From Oscillospiraceae bacterium (lineage in GTDB: Bacteria; Bacillota; Clostridia; UBA1381; UBA9506): a stretch of 64,000 nucleotides of DNA. Location of the stretch: the NCBI GenBank assembly GCA_015068555.1, contig SVKI01000003.1, forward strand, positions 1-64,000, in the 5' to 3' direction. The stretch's first letter is position 1; each line of letters begins with the position of its first letter. Of this stretch, positions 25,778-34,894 are shown piece by piece. A program made the translations under genes and the position numbers. Below the pieces are notes generated by a model. It was not told the DNA's origin. It made no database searches and saw nothing but the letters and a program-made list of their open reading frames with translations.

Positions 25778-27592
25778 TTACTCTGTCGGCAGAACAGCTT
25801 CTTCTTCGGGAAGTGTTACCTCTGTTACGGGCACAATCACCTCATAACCGCTTTTATCAGTTGTTGTTTTCATAAACTGGCCGGTTATGTCAACATACAG
25901 GGTATAACCGTCTATCATATTAAACAGCTGACAACCCTCCACAACAGGAATGTCTTCCTCGGCCGTCTTTTTGCGCAGTGTGCTGTTGGTTTCATGGAAA
26001 GCCAGGTAGTACATGTCATCGCCTTCAAATCCAAATCGCAATGCCATAGAATCGTTCATAACCGTTCCCTGATGAGCACCGTCTGTCAGGCTTGCTTTTT
26101 CAATCGAAAGTTTGGGCTGACCGTTTTCTTCATTTGTTGTGCCGTCGATGTAGTACAGCGAATCACCATTAAAGCCAAAGGAATAAATAGGACCGCTGAC
26201 TAACTTTTTCGTGGTTTTTCCATCTCTTTCCAAAACATAAAGGGAACTGTCCATCTGGTCAATATAGTAAATTTTTCCTTTATAGCAACAGAATTGCGTG
26301 ATATCAAAATCAGAAACTAACGTCGGTTTTTTAGCGCCTATCTTCTGGCGGTATAAGCGGAACTGGTACATCGCATTAACATTGCCTGTCTGCGCAATTT
26401 GTTCCTGCAGTTCCGGCGTCATGTCGCTTCTGGTTTCCTGTAGTGTAAAGTACAGTTCATTACCGACTAAAGCCATGCAAACAAGACCACTGTCTGTGGT
26501 TTCAAAAACTGTCTCGGTTGTGGCCCCATCTACGCTGGTTCTGCGAATAGCCTGACCTGTGCTTGCGTCAATGTAATACAACCAGCCTTGAGAAACATTC
26601 AGATATACGCCGGCGCCTTCGCCTATTCCGGTTCTTTCGCCGGTTTCTTTATTTTCTTTATATATATTGTACATAGAGTCAATATAATATAAATTTTCTG
26701 CATCTGCAGTCATAACGCCAAGCTGCATTGTGTTGGCAGCCGTGTTACCGCAAACCGCTTCAGATACACTTGCCAGTTTCTCCTCATTCCCCGCCATAGC
26801 ATAATAACCATATGCTTTATAAGCATCGTTATTCTTGGCTGCGCTGTTACCCAGTAAAACAGAAACACCATTAAAAATCAGCTTTCCGATAAAGAATAAA
26901 AGGATAAGAGCTACAACTATACAAGCTGAAATCAGTGCTGTTTTTTTCGCTTTCTTAATCTTTTCAGCCTTGATGCGCGCTTCTTCTGCAAGTCTTGCTG
27001 CTTCTTCCTCCTGGCGGATTCTTTCCTGCTCTTCTAAGGTGCGCGTCAGTGCGTCACGAGAAGAGAACTCTGCCAAAACCGCTGATTTTTCACGACCGCA
27101 ACGAATACAGGAATCCATCACGTGCAAATTGGGTCTGCCGCAAACGCAAAGCCAATAGCCTGCCTCATCCTTAGCATAACAGCAGGCATCCTCACCGGCC
27201 GCGGTAATCAGGCGCATTTGCTCGTCATAATCTGGTTCCGTAATTTTAATTTCCACAATGTTGCTGCCCTTTATGTACGGCTCACCTTCTGCAAATTCAA
27301 CTTCGTTAAATTCAACTACAAAGTGCTTCGCTTCGGGATATTCGGCTAAAGAAATGGCCTTATTACCTGCAAAAAATTCTTTTGGTTGCGCGTCAAGCTC
27401 TGTAATTTTCACAGGAAGCTGGCCCATTTCGCCGCCATACGAATCATATACATGTACGACCATGGAAACAGTCTGAATGACCTGGTCGCTTAAATTAAAC
27501 AACTTAAACAGTGCATACGGCTCACCTGTTTGCGAACTGGTTTTAACGGTGACGCCTCTGCTCTCAACGGGACAAGTTAAATCGATTTGCAT
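25778..27592 (-). CDS. Zinc-ribbon, single-pass membrane protein with C-terminal DUF5050-like beta-propeller
   Basis: A 604-residue protein. Residues 1-130 form a beta-rich domain resembling those that describe resting-force or FxLYD-type segments. A zinc ribbon follows (CVCGRPNLHVMDSCIRCGRE, four Cys near residues 150-168), then a charged coiled coil (about 180-220) and one membrane helix (ALISACIVVALILLFFIGKLI near 225). The C-terminal extracellular part has repeated Y-Y-I-D blades (LYYIDSMYN, WLYYIDASTG, IYYIDQMDSS, SLYYIDGTTN) of DUF5050/propeller type. I set the start at 27592, where TAGGAG lies nine bases upstream. Function unknown; sensing by an outside propeller is inference. Confidence 0.7.
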   Translation of the reverse strand: MQIDLTCPVESRGVTVKTSSQTGEPYALFKLFNLSDQVIQTVSMVVHVYDSYGGEMGQLPVKITELDAQPKEFFAGNKAISLAEYPEAKHFVVEFNEVEFAEGEPYIKGSNIVEIKITEPDYDEQMRLITAAGEDACCYAKDEAGYWLCVCGRPNLHVMDSCIRCGREKSAVLAEFSSRDALTRTLEEQERIRQEEEAARLAEEARIKAEKIKKAKKTALISACIVVALILLFFIGKLIFNGVSVLLGNSAAKNNDAYKAYGYYAMAGNEEKLASVSEAVCGNTAANTMQLGVMTADAENLYYIDSMYNIYKENKETGERTGIGEGAGVYLNVSQGWLYYIDASTGQAIRRTSVDGATTETVFETTDSGLVCMALVGNELYFTLQETRSDMTPELQEQIAQTGNVNAMYQFRLYRQKIGAKKPTLVSDFDITQFCCYKGKIYYIDQMDSSLYVLERDGKTTKKLVSGPIYSFGFNGDSLYYIDGTTNEENGQPKLSIEKASLTDGAHQGTVMNDSMALRFGFEGDDMYYLAFHETNSTLRKKTAEEDIPVVEGCQLFNMIDGYTLYVDITGQFMKTTTDKSGYEVIVPVTEVTLPEEEAVLPTE

Positions 27593-27729
27593 ACTATAAT
27601 CTCCTATCTGCCACTCCGGCAAAACTATATTCCTGCCGCAAAGCAGGTCCATTCACCCATCTACGCGGTGATTCATACCTATTCTAACATAAAAAAAGTA
27701 AAATTACAACTTTTTTCTTCATAAAACTA

Positions 27730-27758
27730 TTGACAAGTTCCTTTTTGCAAGATATAAT
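27730..27758 (+). promoter_or_regulatory. rpmH operon promoter
   Basis: Near-perfect vegetative promoter TTGACA (27730-27735), 17-bp spacer, TATAAT (27753-27758). Confidence 0.9.
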
Positions 27759-27802
27759 AGTAAGGAATATGAAAAGTGGTATGCATTTAGGAGGTGGAGC
27801 AC

Positions 27803-27937
27803 TTGCTTAGAACATATCAACCCAATAAGAGAAAACGTAAAAAAGATCATGGTTTTAGAAACAGAATGAGTACACGTTCCGGCAGAAAGGTATTGGCCAG
27901 AAGAAGACTAAAAGGCAGAAAGGTTCTGTCTGCATAG
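27803..27937 (+). CDS. rpmH: 50S ribosomal protein L34
   Basis: A 44-residue, extremely basic protein (starts [14 protein letters not shown], ends GRKVLSA) identical in pattern to bacterial L34, including the [19 protein letters not shown] core. It begins with TTG at 27803, seven bases after GGAGGTGG. It is the first gene of the rpmH-rnpA-yidD-yidC-khpB unit. Confidence 0.97.
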   Translation: MLRTYQPNKRKRKKDHGFRNRMSTRSGRKVLARRRLKGRKVLSA

Positions 27938-28007
27938 TTATGAAAATCGGTCGCTGAGAGCTTTCGCTTTTAGCGACTTTATTTCATACTTCAGGCTTAT
28001 ACCGCGC

Positions 28008-28394
28008 ATGAAACAAACCATCAGTTTAAATCGAAATGAGCAGTTTTTGCAGGTTTACAAAAAAGGAAAAAGAACATACCACAAAAATTTTACCCTGCAT
28101 TTCCTGCCGAACCACATGGAAACAAATCGTTTGGGCATCAAGGCCGGCAAAAAGCTGGCAAAGGCCGTTAAGCGCAACCGTGTGCGACGGCTTATAAAAG
28201 AAAGCTATCGTTTACTTGAACCAAACATCGCAATCGGGTATGACCTGATTATCGTTGCAAAAGAAGGTTGCCTTTTAGCCGATTCTCTGAGTGAAACCAA
28301 GGTTGCCCTGTATCATCTGTTAAAGCATGCCCGCCTGCTTATAAAGCAAGACGGGGCATCACAGGAAGGCCCTGCGCGGGAGGAATCGCAATGA
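28008..28394 (+). CDS. rnpA: Ribonuclease P protein component
   Basis: A 128-residue basic protein that helps RNase P RNA process pre-tRNA 5' ends. The signature is [20 protein letters not shown] near residues 50-69 (RNR motif). The N-terminal Phe-Val-less [18 protein letters not shown] segment binds the leader. It follows rpmH by 70 bp and overlaps yidD by 4 bp. Confidence 0.95.
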   Translation: MKQTISLNRNEQFLQVYKKGKRTYHKNFTLHFLPNHMETNRLGIKAGKKLAKAVKRNRVRRLIKESYRLLEPNIAIGYDLIIVAKEGCLLADSLSETKVALYHLLKHARLLIKQDGASQEGPAREESQ

Positions 28395-28600
28395 AACGCC
28401 TGCTGATTTTTTTTATACGGCTCTATCAGCGCTATGTTTCACCGCTCAAAAAACCGAGTTGTAGATTTTATCCAACCTGTTCACAATACGCCATTGAGGC
28501 CATCAGTAAAAAGGGGGCTCTCCATGGTTCTTTTCTTGCGTTTAGGCGCATTTTGAAATGTCATCCCTTCCATAAGGGAGGCTATGACCCTGTCGAATAA
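28391..28600 (+). CDS. yidD: Membrane protein insertion efficiency factor YidD
   Basis: A 69-residue YidD-family protein with an amphipathic N-terminus ([18 protein letters not shown]) and the signature [15 protein letters not shown] and GGYDPV. It assists YidC-dependent membrane insertion at the inner face. It is coupled to rnpA by an ATGA-type overlap. Confidence 0.95.
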   Translation: MKRLLIFFIRLYQRYVSPLKKPSCRFYPTCSQYAIEAISKKGALHGSFLAFRRILKCHPFHKGGYDPVE

Positions 28601-28638
28601 CTCGATTGTGTCCATTGTCATTAAAGGAGGCAAAGGAT

Positions 28639-29535
28639 TTGCGAATTTTTGATATTATCAATATTCCTTTAGGATATCTATTCCGCTATATCTATTTGTT
28701 ATTAAGTAATTACGGTTGGACATTGGTTGTCTTTACCATCATTACAAAAGCCATTTTGTTGCCTCTGACCATCAAGCAACAAAAATCAATGATGCAAATG
28801 CAGCGCATTCAACCGCGCATGCAGGAATTGCAGAAAAAATATCAGTATGACAAAGAAAAGCTCAATCAGGAAACCATGAAGCTATATCAGGAAAACAACA
28901 TAAATCCCATGGGCGGTTGTTTACCACTTCTCATTCAGTTTCCCCTTTTAATTGCGCTGTACAATATCATTCGTAGTCCGCTTTCTTATGTGGTGCAGTT
29001 GGGCAAACACGGCCTGCCCTCCATAAGTGAAGTGCACACGTTTTTAACATCCCTGGGTTCAACGGTTCAGCTTCATGATGAAATCGGTATCGCAGCTGAA
29101 ATGTCAAAGCATGCTGAAGCATTAGCAGCACACTTCCCCAATGTCGACATTATGCAAATTGACTTTTCATTCTTCGGTTTGAATCTGTCACAGATTCCGA
29201 ACATCAATGTTCTGTCTCCGTTATTGCTCATTCCTGTTTTAGCGGGTTTGACCACCTATTTACAGACCTTTATAACCAACAAATTAAACGGTCAGTCTAA
29301 AAACACTGCAAACGATGCAGGGAGCAGCATGAAAATGATGACCTATTTCTTCCCGTTGATGACGGTTTTCTTCTCCGTATCACTGCCGGCAGGTTTAGGT
29401 TTTTACTGGATTATTTCCAACATCATTCAAATTGTACAACAATATATCATGACAAAATACTTCCCGCCCCAGCCGATTGCTGAAGCTGCACCTAAGCACT
29501 TCAGAGAACGCGAGGCAGAGAGGAGAAAAAAATGA
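28639..29535 (+). CDS. yidC: Membrane insertase YidC/Oxa1
   Basis: A 298-residue Oxa1-superfamily insertase of the short Gram-positive type, lacking the large periplasmic domain. Five hydrophobic segments; the conserved cytosolic hairpin MMQMQRIQPRMQELQKKYQ with LNQETMKLYQENNINPMGGC follows the first. The final helices are FFPLMTVFFSVSLPAGLGFYW. I place the start at the TTG 28639 (eight bases after AAAGGAGG); the frame extends upstream by 11 codons without support. No lipobox Cys is visible near the N-terminus. Confidence 0.93.
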   Translation: MRIFDIINIPLGYLFRYIYLLLSNYGWTLVVFTIITKAILLPLTIKQQKSMMQMQRIQPRMQELQKKYQYDKEKLNQETMKLYQENNINPMGGCLPLLIQFPLLIALYNIIRSPLSYVVQLGKHGLPSISEVHTFLTSLGSTVQLHDEIGIAAEMSKHAEALAAHFPNVDIMQIDFSFFGLNLSQIPNINVLSPLLLIPVLAGLTTYLQTFITNKLNGQSKNTANDAGSSMKMMTYFFPLMTVFFSVSLPAGLGFYWIISNIIQIVQQYIMTKYFPPQPIAEAAPKHFREREAERRKK

Positions 29536-30158
29536 GTAAAACCATTAAAAAGTCAGCAAAAACTGTTCAGGAAGCCGTTGCTTTGGCGCTGGCTGAACTG
29601 CGCGTCAGCAAAGACGATGTAACTGTAAATGTAATCGAAGAAGGTTCAAAGGGAATCTTTGGTATCGGCGCTAAAGATGCCGTTGTTGAGGTTACTTCCA
29701 ATGTAACACCGGAAGCCCGTGCGATTGATTTCTTAACCGATGTATTTGCCTGCATGGGTATGAAGATTGAAATCGACATCACCCGTGAGGATAAAATGAT
29801 GATGGTAAATCTCTCCGGTGACAATATGGGTATTATCATCGGCAAGCACGGTGATACCTTAGATGCTTTAGAGCACTTGGTAAGCCTGGCTGTTAACCGT
29901 GGTGACGGCGAATATGTCAAGGTTATCTTAGATACCGAAAATTACCGTGAAAAGCGTCGCGCAACTTTAGTTCGTTTAGCAGAAAACTTAGCTTCTTCCA
30001 TTTCCGAGCAAAAGAAGAAAATTACATTAGAGCCTATGAGCTCCAACGAACGCAGAATTATCCACTCTACCCTGCAGAGCAATCCTAACGTAGATACCTA
30101 CAGTATCGGCGAAGAACCCTACCGTAAAATAGTCATTGCATTAAAGAAAAAACAGTAA
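29532..30158 (+). CDS. khpB: RNA-binding protein KhpB (Jag/EloR)
   Basis: A 208-residue protein with an N-terminal Jag domain (residues 1-50, KGIFGIGAKDAVVEV), a KH domain with GxxG-like IIGKHGDTLDALEHL near residue 98, and a C-terminal R3H domain (EPMSSNERRIIHSTLQ near 165-180). Partners with KhpA in binding RNA and affects cell elongation and division in several Firmicutes. Overlaps yidC by 4 bp. mnmE/mnmG, which usually follow, are missing. Confidence 0.93.
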   Translation: MSKTIKKSAKTVQEAVALALAELRVSKDDVTVNVIEEGSKGIFGIGAKDAVVEVTSNVTPEARAIDFLTDVFACMGMKIEIDITREDKMMMVNLSGDNMGIIIGKHGDTLDALEHLVSLAVNRGDGEYVKVILDTENYREKRRATLVRLAENLASSISEQKKKITLEPMSSNERRIIHSTLQSNPNVDTYSIGEEPYRKIVIALKKKQ

Positions 30159-30199
30159 AAGAAATTGCACGTAACTGCATATTGCCCGCGAGGGTTTAG

Positions 30200-30236
30200 A
30201 GCTGTAAAAAATCCGATCGGGTTTTTTACAGCTTTT
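30200..30236 (+). terminator. Terminator of rpmH operon
   Basis: AGCTGTAAAAAA / TTTTTTACAGCT hairpin with a 10-nt loop and a T-rich tail, 40 bp past khpB. Confidence 0.8.
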
Positions 30237-30262
30237 ATTTATCCCAAAAAGGTGGTGATAAC

Positions 30263-31540
30263 ATGGCAAAACCCCTGGCAGACAGAATCCGTCCGCAACA
30301 ACTGACGGATTGCGTCGGGCAAAAACACCTGTTAGAACCCGGTCAGGTTCTGCATCGGCTGATCAGCTCCGGCAACATCCCCAATATGATCTTTTATGGC
30401 CCGTCTGGAACCGGAAAAACAACGGTCGCCAACATTGCGGCGCGCTTATCGGGCAAAACTTTATATAAGCTCAACGCCACAAACGCTTCTGTGCAGGATA
30501 TCAAAGCCATAACCGCCGGATTAGGCGATATGGAAGCGCAAGACGGTGTGCTTTTATATTTAGATGAGATTCAAAATTTTAACAAAAAACAGCAACAGTC
30601 CCTGCTGGAGTTTATCGAAAACGGTTCTGTCACATTGATTGCAAGCACGACCGAAAATCCCTATTTTTATATTTACAATGCCATTTTATCACGCTCAACG
30701 GTATTTGAATTTAAACCTGTCGAAGAGCGTGATATTGAGCAGGCACTTACTCGCGCCCTTTCCATTCTCTCTGAAGAAACCGGCATTTCCATTTCCGCTG
30801 ACGAGATGGCTCTTTCGCATATTGCTGCCTGTTCAGCAGGCGATGTTCGAAAATCTTTGAATTCTTTAGAATTGTGTGCACAGTCTGCACCGCTCAGTAA
30901 AGACGGCACGCAGCACATAACATTGGAACTTGCCGAGCAATGCACGCAAAAAAAAGCATTCCGCCACGACAAAGACGGCGACAGTCATTACGATGTTATC
31001 AGTGCCCTGCAAAAATCCATCCGTGGCAGCGACCCGGATGCCGCCGTTCATTATCTGGCCCGCTTGCTTTCAGGCGGTGATTTATTAATCGCCTGCCGCC
31101 GCATTATGGCTACAGCTGCAGAAGATATCGGCCTTGCCTATCCCCAGGCCATCACAATTGTGAAGTCTTGCGTTGATTGCGCGTTGCAACTGGGTTTGCC
31201 TGAAGCACGACTGCCACTGACCGAAGCCGTTTTAGTACTTGCAACCGCGCCAAAATCCAATTCTGTTTTAACCGCAATTGATGCCGCCATGGTTGATATC
31301 GCCCATTCAGATACAGGCGATGTGCCGGCACATTTGAAGGATGCACACTATGGTGGTGCCAAAAAATTGGGGCGCGGACTCACCTACCAGTATCCGCATG
31401 ATTTCCCTAATCATTATGTAAACCAGCAATATCTGCCCGATACAATTAAACACAAAGTGTATTACATACCAGGTGATAATAAAAACGAGCAGGCCGCTCG
31501 AGGATATTGGGAAACTATTAAGAAAAGAGAAACAAAATGA
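30263..31540 (+). CDS. rarA: Replication-associated recombination protein A
   Basis: A 425-residue AAA+ ATPase (MgsA/WRNIP1 family) acting at blocked replication forks. Walker A GPSGTGKTT near residue 48, Walker B LYLDEIQNFNKKQQQ near 96, sensor STTENPYF, arginine-finger region SRSTVFEFK. The C-terminal clamp-loader-like tetramerisation domain ends with LKDAHYGGAKKLGRGLTYQYPHD-type sequence. A ribosome site AAAGGTGGTGA precedes the ATG. It overlaps the next gene by 4 bp. Confidence 0.95.
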   Translation: MAKPLADRIRPQQLTDCVGQKHLLEPGQVLHRLISSGNIPNMIFYGPSGTGKTTVANIAARLSGKTLYKLNATNASVQDIKAITAGLGDMEAQDGVLLYLDEIQNFNKKQQQSLLEFIENGSVTLIASTTENPYFYIYNAILSRSTVFEFKPVEERDIEQALTRALSILSEETGISISADEMALSHIAACSAGDVRKSLNSLELCAQSAPLSKDGTQHITLELAEQCTQKKAFRHDKDGDSHYDVISALQKSIRGSDPDAAVHYLARLLSGGDLLIACRRIMATAAEDIGLAYPQAITIVKSCVDCALQLGLPEARLPLTEAVLVLATAPKSNSVLTAIDAAMVDIAHSDTGDVPAHLKDAHYGGAKKLGRGLTYQYPHDFPNHYVNQQYLPDTIKHKVYYIPGDNKNEQAARGYWETIKKRETK

Positions 31541-32283
31541 ACGAAAGCTATGGAGGCTTCGCCTCCTTGTATGACAACCTGACCTTTGATGTCGACTATA
31601 AAAAAACCGCTGATTTTATTGAATGGCTGTTCAAAAAGAATCAACTGTCGCCGCAGCTTGTTTTAGATTTAGCCTGCGGGACCGGCACCCTCACCCTCGA
31701 GCTTGCAAGGCGGGGCTACGATATGCTGGGCGCTGACAGTTCTGCAGAAATGCTCTCTGTTGCAAGAGAAAAGGAAGGCGCCGAAAAGATTCTTTACCTC
31801 CACCAACCTATGGAAGAGTTTGAGCTCTATGGAACGGTGGATGCCATCGTCTCTGTTTTAGACAGCATCAATTACTTAACGGCACCCGATGCTTTAGAAA
31901 AAACATTCTGCCTATGCGCAAATTATTTAAATCCGGGCGGCTTGTTTATCTTCGATGTCAACTCAGAATATAAATTTAACACAATATTGGGGCAAGAAAC
32001 CTACACCTATGAAACAGATGATGTTTTTTATATATGGGAAAATGACTTTGACCCCAAAACGAAGCTCTGCAATTTATATCTGACCTTTTTCTGTGAGCAG
32101 AAAAACGGCTTATATCAGCGACTTGGCGAAGTGCACACGCAGCGCTTCTACGCACATGTCGAATTAAAGAATACGTTAGAAAAATATGGCTTTGAGTTGC
32201 TTAACTGCTATGACGATTATACAGATAAAGCGCCTGATAGCACTACACAACGCATTGTATATGAAGCAAAAAAAATCCGATAA
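31537..32283 (+). CDS. Class I SAM-dependent methyltransferase
   Basis: A 248-residue Rossmann methyltransferase. The SAM loop is VLDLACGTGTLTLELARRG near residue 43, followed by the acidic GADSSAEML and an LNPGGLFIFDVNS strand near 135. It starts MNESYGGFASLYDNLTFDVDY, a form common in clostridial methyltransferases next to thiI or rarA. Substrate unknown. Coupled to rarA by ATGA overlap. Confidence 0.85.
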   Translation: MNESYGGFASLYDNLTFDVDYKKTADFIEWLFKKNQLSPQLVLDLACGTGTLTLELARRGYDMLGADSSAEMLSVAREKEGAEKILYLHQPMEEFELYGTVDAIVSVLDSINYLTAPDALEKTFCLCANYLNPGGLFIFDVNSEYKFNTILGQETYTYETDDVFYIWENDFDPKTKLCNLYLTFFCEQKNGLYQRLGEVHTQRFYAHVELKNTLEKYGFELLNCYDDYTDKAPDSTTQRIVYEAKKIR

Positions 32284-32294
32284 TGGAGGAACTT

Positions 32295-33461
32295 ATGTTA
32301 CAACAGTTAGTTTTGATTAAATATGGTGAAATTATCTTAAAAGGGTTAAATCGCCCGATTTTTGAGGAAGCCTTGGTGAAGAATATAAAAGCCGCCCTGC
32401 CCGATTCCTTTAAAGGCAGTATTCACCGCGCACAGGCCACGATTTACGTGGAACCTGATGACCCAGAAATCATCGATGAAATTATTGACCGCCTGACAAA
32501 GGTATTCGGTATCACGTCTTTAACCCGTGCCTTTGTTTTGCCCAAAGACATTGAGGCGATGAAAAAAGGTGCCGCCGAAGCCTTGGCACCGGTTCTTTCC
32601 GGCATCCGTCGTTTTAAGGCAGAAGCAAAACGAGCCGATAAAAAGTTTCCGCTCACTTCCCCGGAGATTGCAAGAGAGGTTGGCGGTTATCTTCATGATT
32701 GTTTCTCTAATTTAACCGTTGATGTTGTAAACCCCGAAGAAGTGGTTATGATAGAAGTACGCGAACAGAATGCCTATGTATACTGTGGCCGCGTAAAAGG
32801 CGCCGGCGGTATGCCGCTGGGCTCAAATTCTAAGGCCACTCTCCTGCTTTCCGGCGGTATTGACAGCCCCGTAGCCGGTTATATGACCGCCAAACGTGGC
32901 GTGAGACTGAACGCTGTTCACTTCTTCTCTTATCCGTATACAGGCGAACGTGCCCGCGATAAGGTGCTCTCTCTTGCCAAAATCCTGTCTGCTTACAATC
33001 CGCGTTTTGACGTGCATATCGTACCCTTTACCGAAGCACAGCTTGCCATCAAAAAGAATTGCCCTGAAGAACAGCTGACCATCATCATGCGACGTCTGAT
33101 GATGCGCATGGCTGAGCAAGTGGCCCGCAAAACAGGTGCCCGCGCCCTTGTCACCGGTGAAAGCATCGGTCAGGTAGCAAGCCAGACGGTTGAAGCTCTG
33201 GCCGTTACAGATGCCGTTGCCGGCATGCCCGTTTTCCGCCCGGTAATTGGTATGGACAAGGAAGAAATTGTGACCATAGCACGGCAAATCGGCACCTTTG
33301 AAACCTCTATCCTACCTTACGAGGATTGTTGCACAATCTTCACACCCAAGCACCCGAACACAAAACCGAGGTTGGATAAAATTGAACTGTCTGAAAGAAA
33401 CCTAGATATTGATAAATTAGTGGAAGATGCCGTAAACGGCATAGAAATCGTTAGATTATAA
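32295..33461 (+). CDS. thiI: tRNA 4-thiouridine synthase ThiI
   Basis: A 388-residue enzyme that adenylates U8 of tRNA for 4-thiouridine formation. N-terminal ferredoxin-like and THUMP domains (about 1-165), then the PP-loop ATPase with LLSGGIDSPVAGYM near residue 180 and ALVTGESIGQVASQT near 290. The rhodanese domain found in enterobacterial ThiI is absent, as in many Firmicutes. A cysteine desulfurase partner is not adjacent. Start at 32295 after GGAGGAACTT; the ATG 12 bases earlier overlaps the previous stop. Confidence 0.93.
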   Translation: MLQQLVLIKYGEIILKGLNRPIFEEALVKNIKAALPDSFKGSIHRAQATIYVEPDDPEIIDEIIDRLTKVFGITSLTRAFVLPKDIEAMKKGAAEALAPVLSGIRRFKAEAKRADKKFPLTSPEIAREVGGYLHDCFSNLTVDVVNPEEVVMIEVREQNAYVYCGRVKGAGGMPLGSNSKATLLLSGGIDSPVAGYMTAKRGVRLNAVHFFSYPYTGERARDKVLSLAKILSAYNPRFDVHIVPFTEAQLAIKKNCPEEQLTIIMRRLMMRMAEQVARKTGARALVTGESIGQVASQTVEALAVTDAVAGMPVFRPVIGMDKEEIVTIARQIGTFETSILPYEDCCTIFTPKHPNTKPRLDKIELSERNLDIDKLVEDAVNGIEIVRL

Positions 33462-33472
33462 AGGAGTAAGTT

Positions 33473-33973
33473 ATGGCAGATACGCTGGTTAGTTTTTTCC
33501 AAAACATGAACATCTCCGATGAAGTTATTGTCTTTTTGGTTTCCATGATTCCGGTAATCGAGCTGCGCGGCGCCGTTCCGTTGGGTGTTATCATGGACAT
33601 GAATCCATGGATATTATTTTCACTAGCCGTCTTAGGCAATATGCTGCCGGTTCCGTTTATTATCCTTTTAGCGCGCCCGATTGTGAACTTTTTTCTCCAC
33701 ACAAAGCTATTCCGTCCGCTCGGCGAATGGATGAAAAATAAGGTTGAAAAAAATTCTGAAAAGGTTCTGCGCTATGAGGTTTGGGGATTGTTCCTGTTTG
33801 TTGCGATTCCCCTCCCCGGTACAGGTGCATGGACGGGATCACTCATTGCTGCCCTTTTAGACCTTCGTTTAAAGAAGGCACTGCCGACCATCCTGCTCGG
33901 CGTCATCGTTGCCGGCCTGATTATGATTTTCGGCAGCAGTATTGTAAAATTTGCAGTTGGTATGTTTGTGTAA
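33473..33973 (+). CDS. Putative small multi-drug export protein
   Basis: A 166-residue hydrophobic protein of the Sm_multidrug_ex family, with about four membrane helices. The family motif near residue 22 is VSMIPVIELRGAVPLG; VAIPLPGTGAWTGSLIAALL near 105-125 follows. The transport role is a family name and not proven. It lies 11 bp after thiI and ends the rarA unit. AAAGGAG precedes the ATG. Confidence 0.85.
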   Translation: MADTLVSFFQNMNISDEVIVFLVSMIPVIELRGAVPLGVIMDMNPWILFSLAVLGNMLPVPFIILLARPIVNFFLHTKLFRPLGEWMKNKVEKNSEKVLRYEVWGLFLFVAIPLPGTGAWTGSLIAALLDLRLKKALPTILLGVIVAGLIMIFGSSIVKFAVGMFV

Positions 33974-33974
33974 A

Positions 33975-34235
33975 GAAAAAAAGCTTCGCCTTATGAGGTG
34001 TACTCTTAAGGACAGTAATAAAGCCTTCCCTGTGTAAGGGAAGGTGGCAAAACCGCAGGTTTTGACGGAAGGGTTGTTAACCACAATCCCTCAGTCAAAT
34101 CAAAGATTTGACAGCTCCCTCGCGTGCCCCGAAGGGGTATTACACAAGGGAGCCTAAAAAACCCCTTGATTTCAGTGAAATCAAGGGGTTTTATGTCCTT
34201 AGAAACACATGGCATACGGCGGAGCGTTTTTTCTT
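33975..34235. terminator. Terminator hairpin split by an R2 element
   Basis: GCTTCGCC at 33983-33990, preceded by AAAAAAA, pairs with GGCGGAGC at 34218-34225, followed by TTTTTT. Together they would form a bidirectional terminator for the converging genes. The R2 element occupies the loop. Within R2 a second strong hairpin AACCCCTTGATTTC / GAAATCAAGGGGTT (about 34160-34191) also ends in TTTT. Confidence 0.6.
34000..34208. repeat. R2 hairpin-string repeat, copy 1
   Basis: A 209-bp element. Its ends carry an imperfect inverted repeat (CTTAAGGACA at 34005 and TGTCCTTAG at 34194). Inside are small hairpins: CCTTCCCT/AGGGAAGG, AAAACC-GCA-GGTTTT, CAAATC-AAA-GATTTG, CCCC-GAA-GGGG and an outer GCTCCCT/AGGGAGC. 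A second copy is at 52241-52412. No ORF. Confidence 0.85.
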
Positions 34236-34894
34236 TACAACATCGGTTTTCCGTTACTTCCTAAAATAGCCACTCTGTGAATATCATAATCCAAAACCGT
34301 AAAGTCTTCTATGTATTGGCTCATCGCGGTAAGCACCAAGTCCGGTTTTAAGTTAGCCGACGGTCCGGCAGAGAGCACCATATATAAAATCACACCGTCA
34401 TCGGTTACGCCTTCTAACTTAAGTTCTGCAATATCCGGCAGAATATCCGTTTCCTCTGTTTTGCGCTTGGTTGTTTTTTCAACAATCACGCTCTCACGTT
34501 CACAAAATTCCTTAACACCCTCTGATGACAGCGGTGAGCAAGAAACCGTCACGCGATACGCCGCATAGCAAATGTCGGCAAGCTTTTTCATCGTGACGAT
34601 TCGTTCGCCCATACTGTTAAAGTGCAGACCTATAGGCATATTGCGATTAAGAGCTTCAAAATCGGCCTTTGTAAGCTGTCTGTCTGTCTCGACATCCATG
34701 TACTCACATTCGCTGGTAACGCCCACAGAAAGCGGTAACCCGATGGCAAGCTTTGCATGCGGGTTAAATCCTTCGGAATAGGTAAGCGGCACTCCTGCAC
34801 GCTTAAACACGCGCGAAAATAGACGAATCAAATCCAAATGCGAAACATATTTTGCCTCGCCGTATTTGGAATAACAAAATCTGTATTTAACCAC
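34235..34894 (-). CDS. DUF2344 / TIGR03936 radical-SAM-linked protein
   Basis: A 219-residue protein whose start YRFCYSKYGEAKYVSHLDL and EGFNPHAKLAIGLPLSVG are diagnostic of the DUF2344 family. The family is nearly always encoded with, or fused to, the TIGR03960 radical SAM protein. It has been linked by context to ribosome or RNA maturation (often next to RNase G and L21), but no reaction is established. I start it at GTG 34894, eight bases after GGAGG; a GTG nine bases further upstream overlaps the ribosome site. It overlaps the radical SAM gene. Confidence 0.88.
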   Translation of the reverse strand: MVKYRFCYSKYGEAKYVSHLDLIRLFSRVFKRAGVPLTYSEGFNPHAKLAIGLPLSVGVTSECEYMDVETDRQLTKADFEALNRNMPIGLHFNSMGERIVTMKKLADICYAAYRVTVSCSPLSSEGVKEFCERESVIVEKTTKRKTEETDILPDIAELKLEGVTDDGVILYMVLSAGPSANLKPDLVLTAMSQYIEDFTVLDYDIHRVAILGSNGKPML

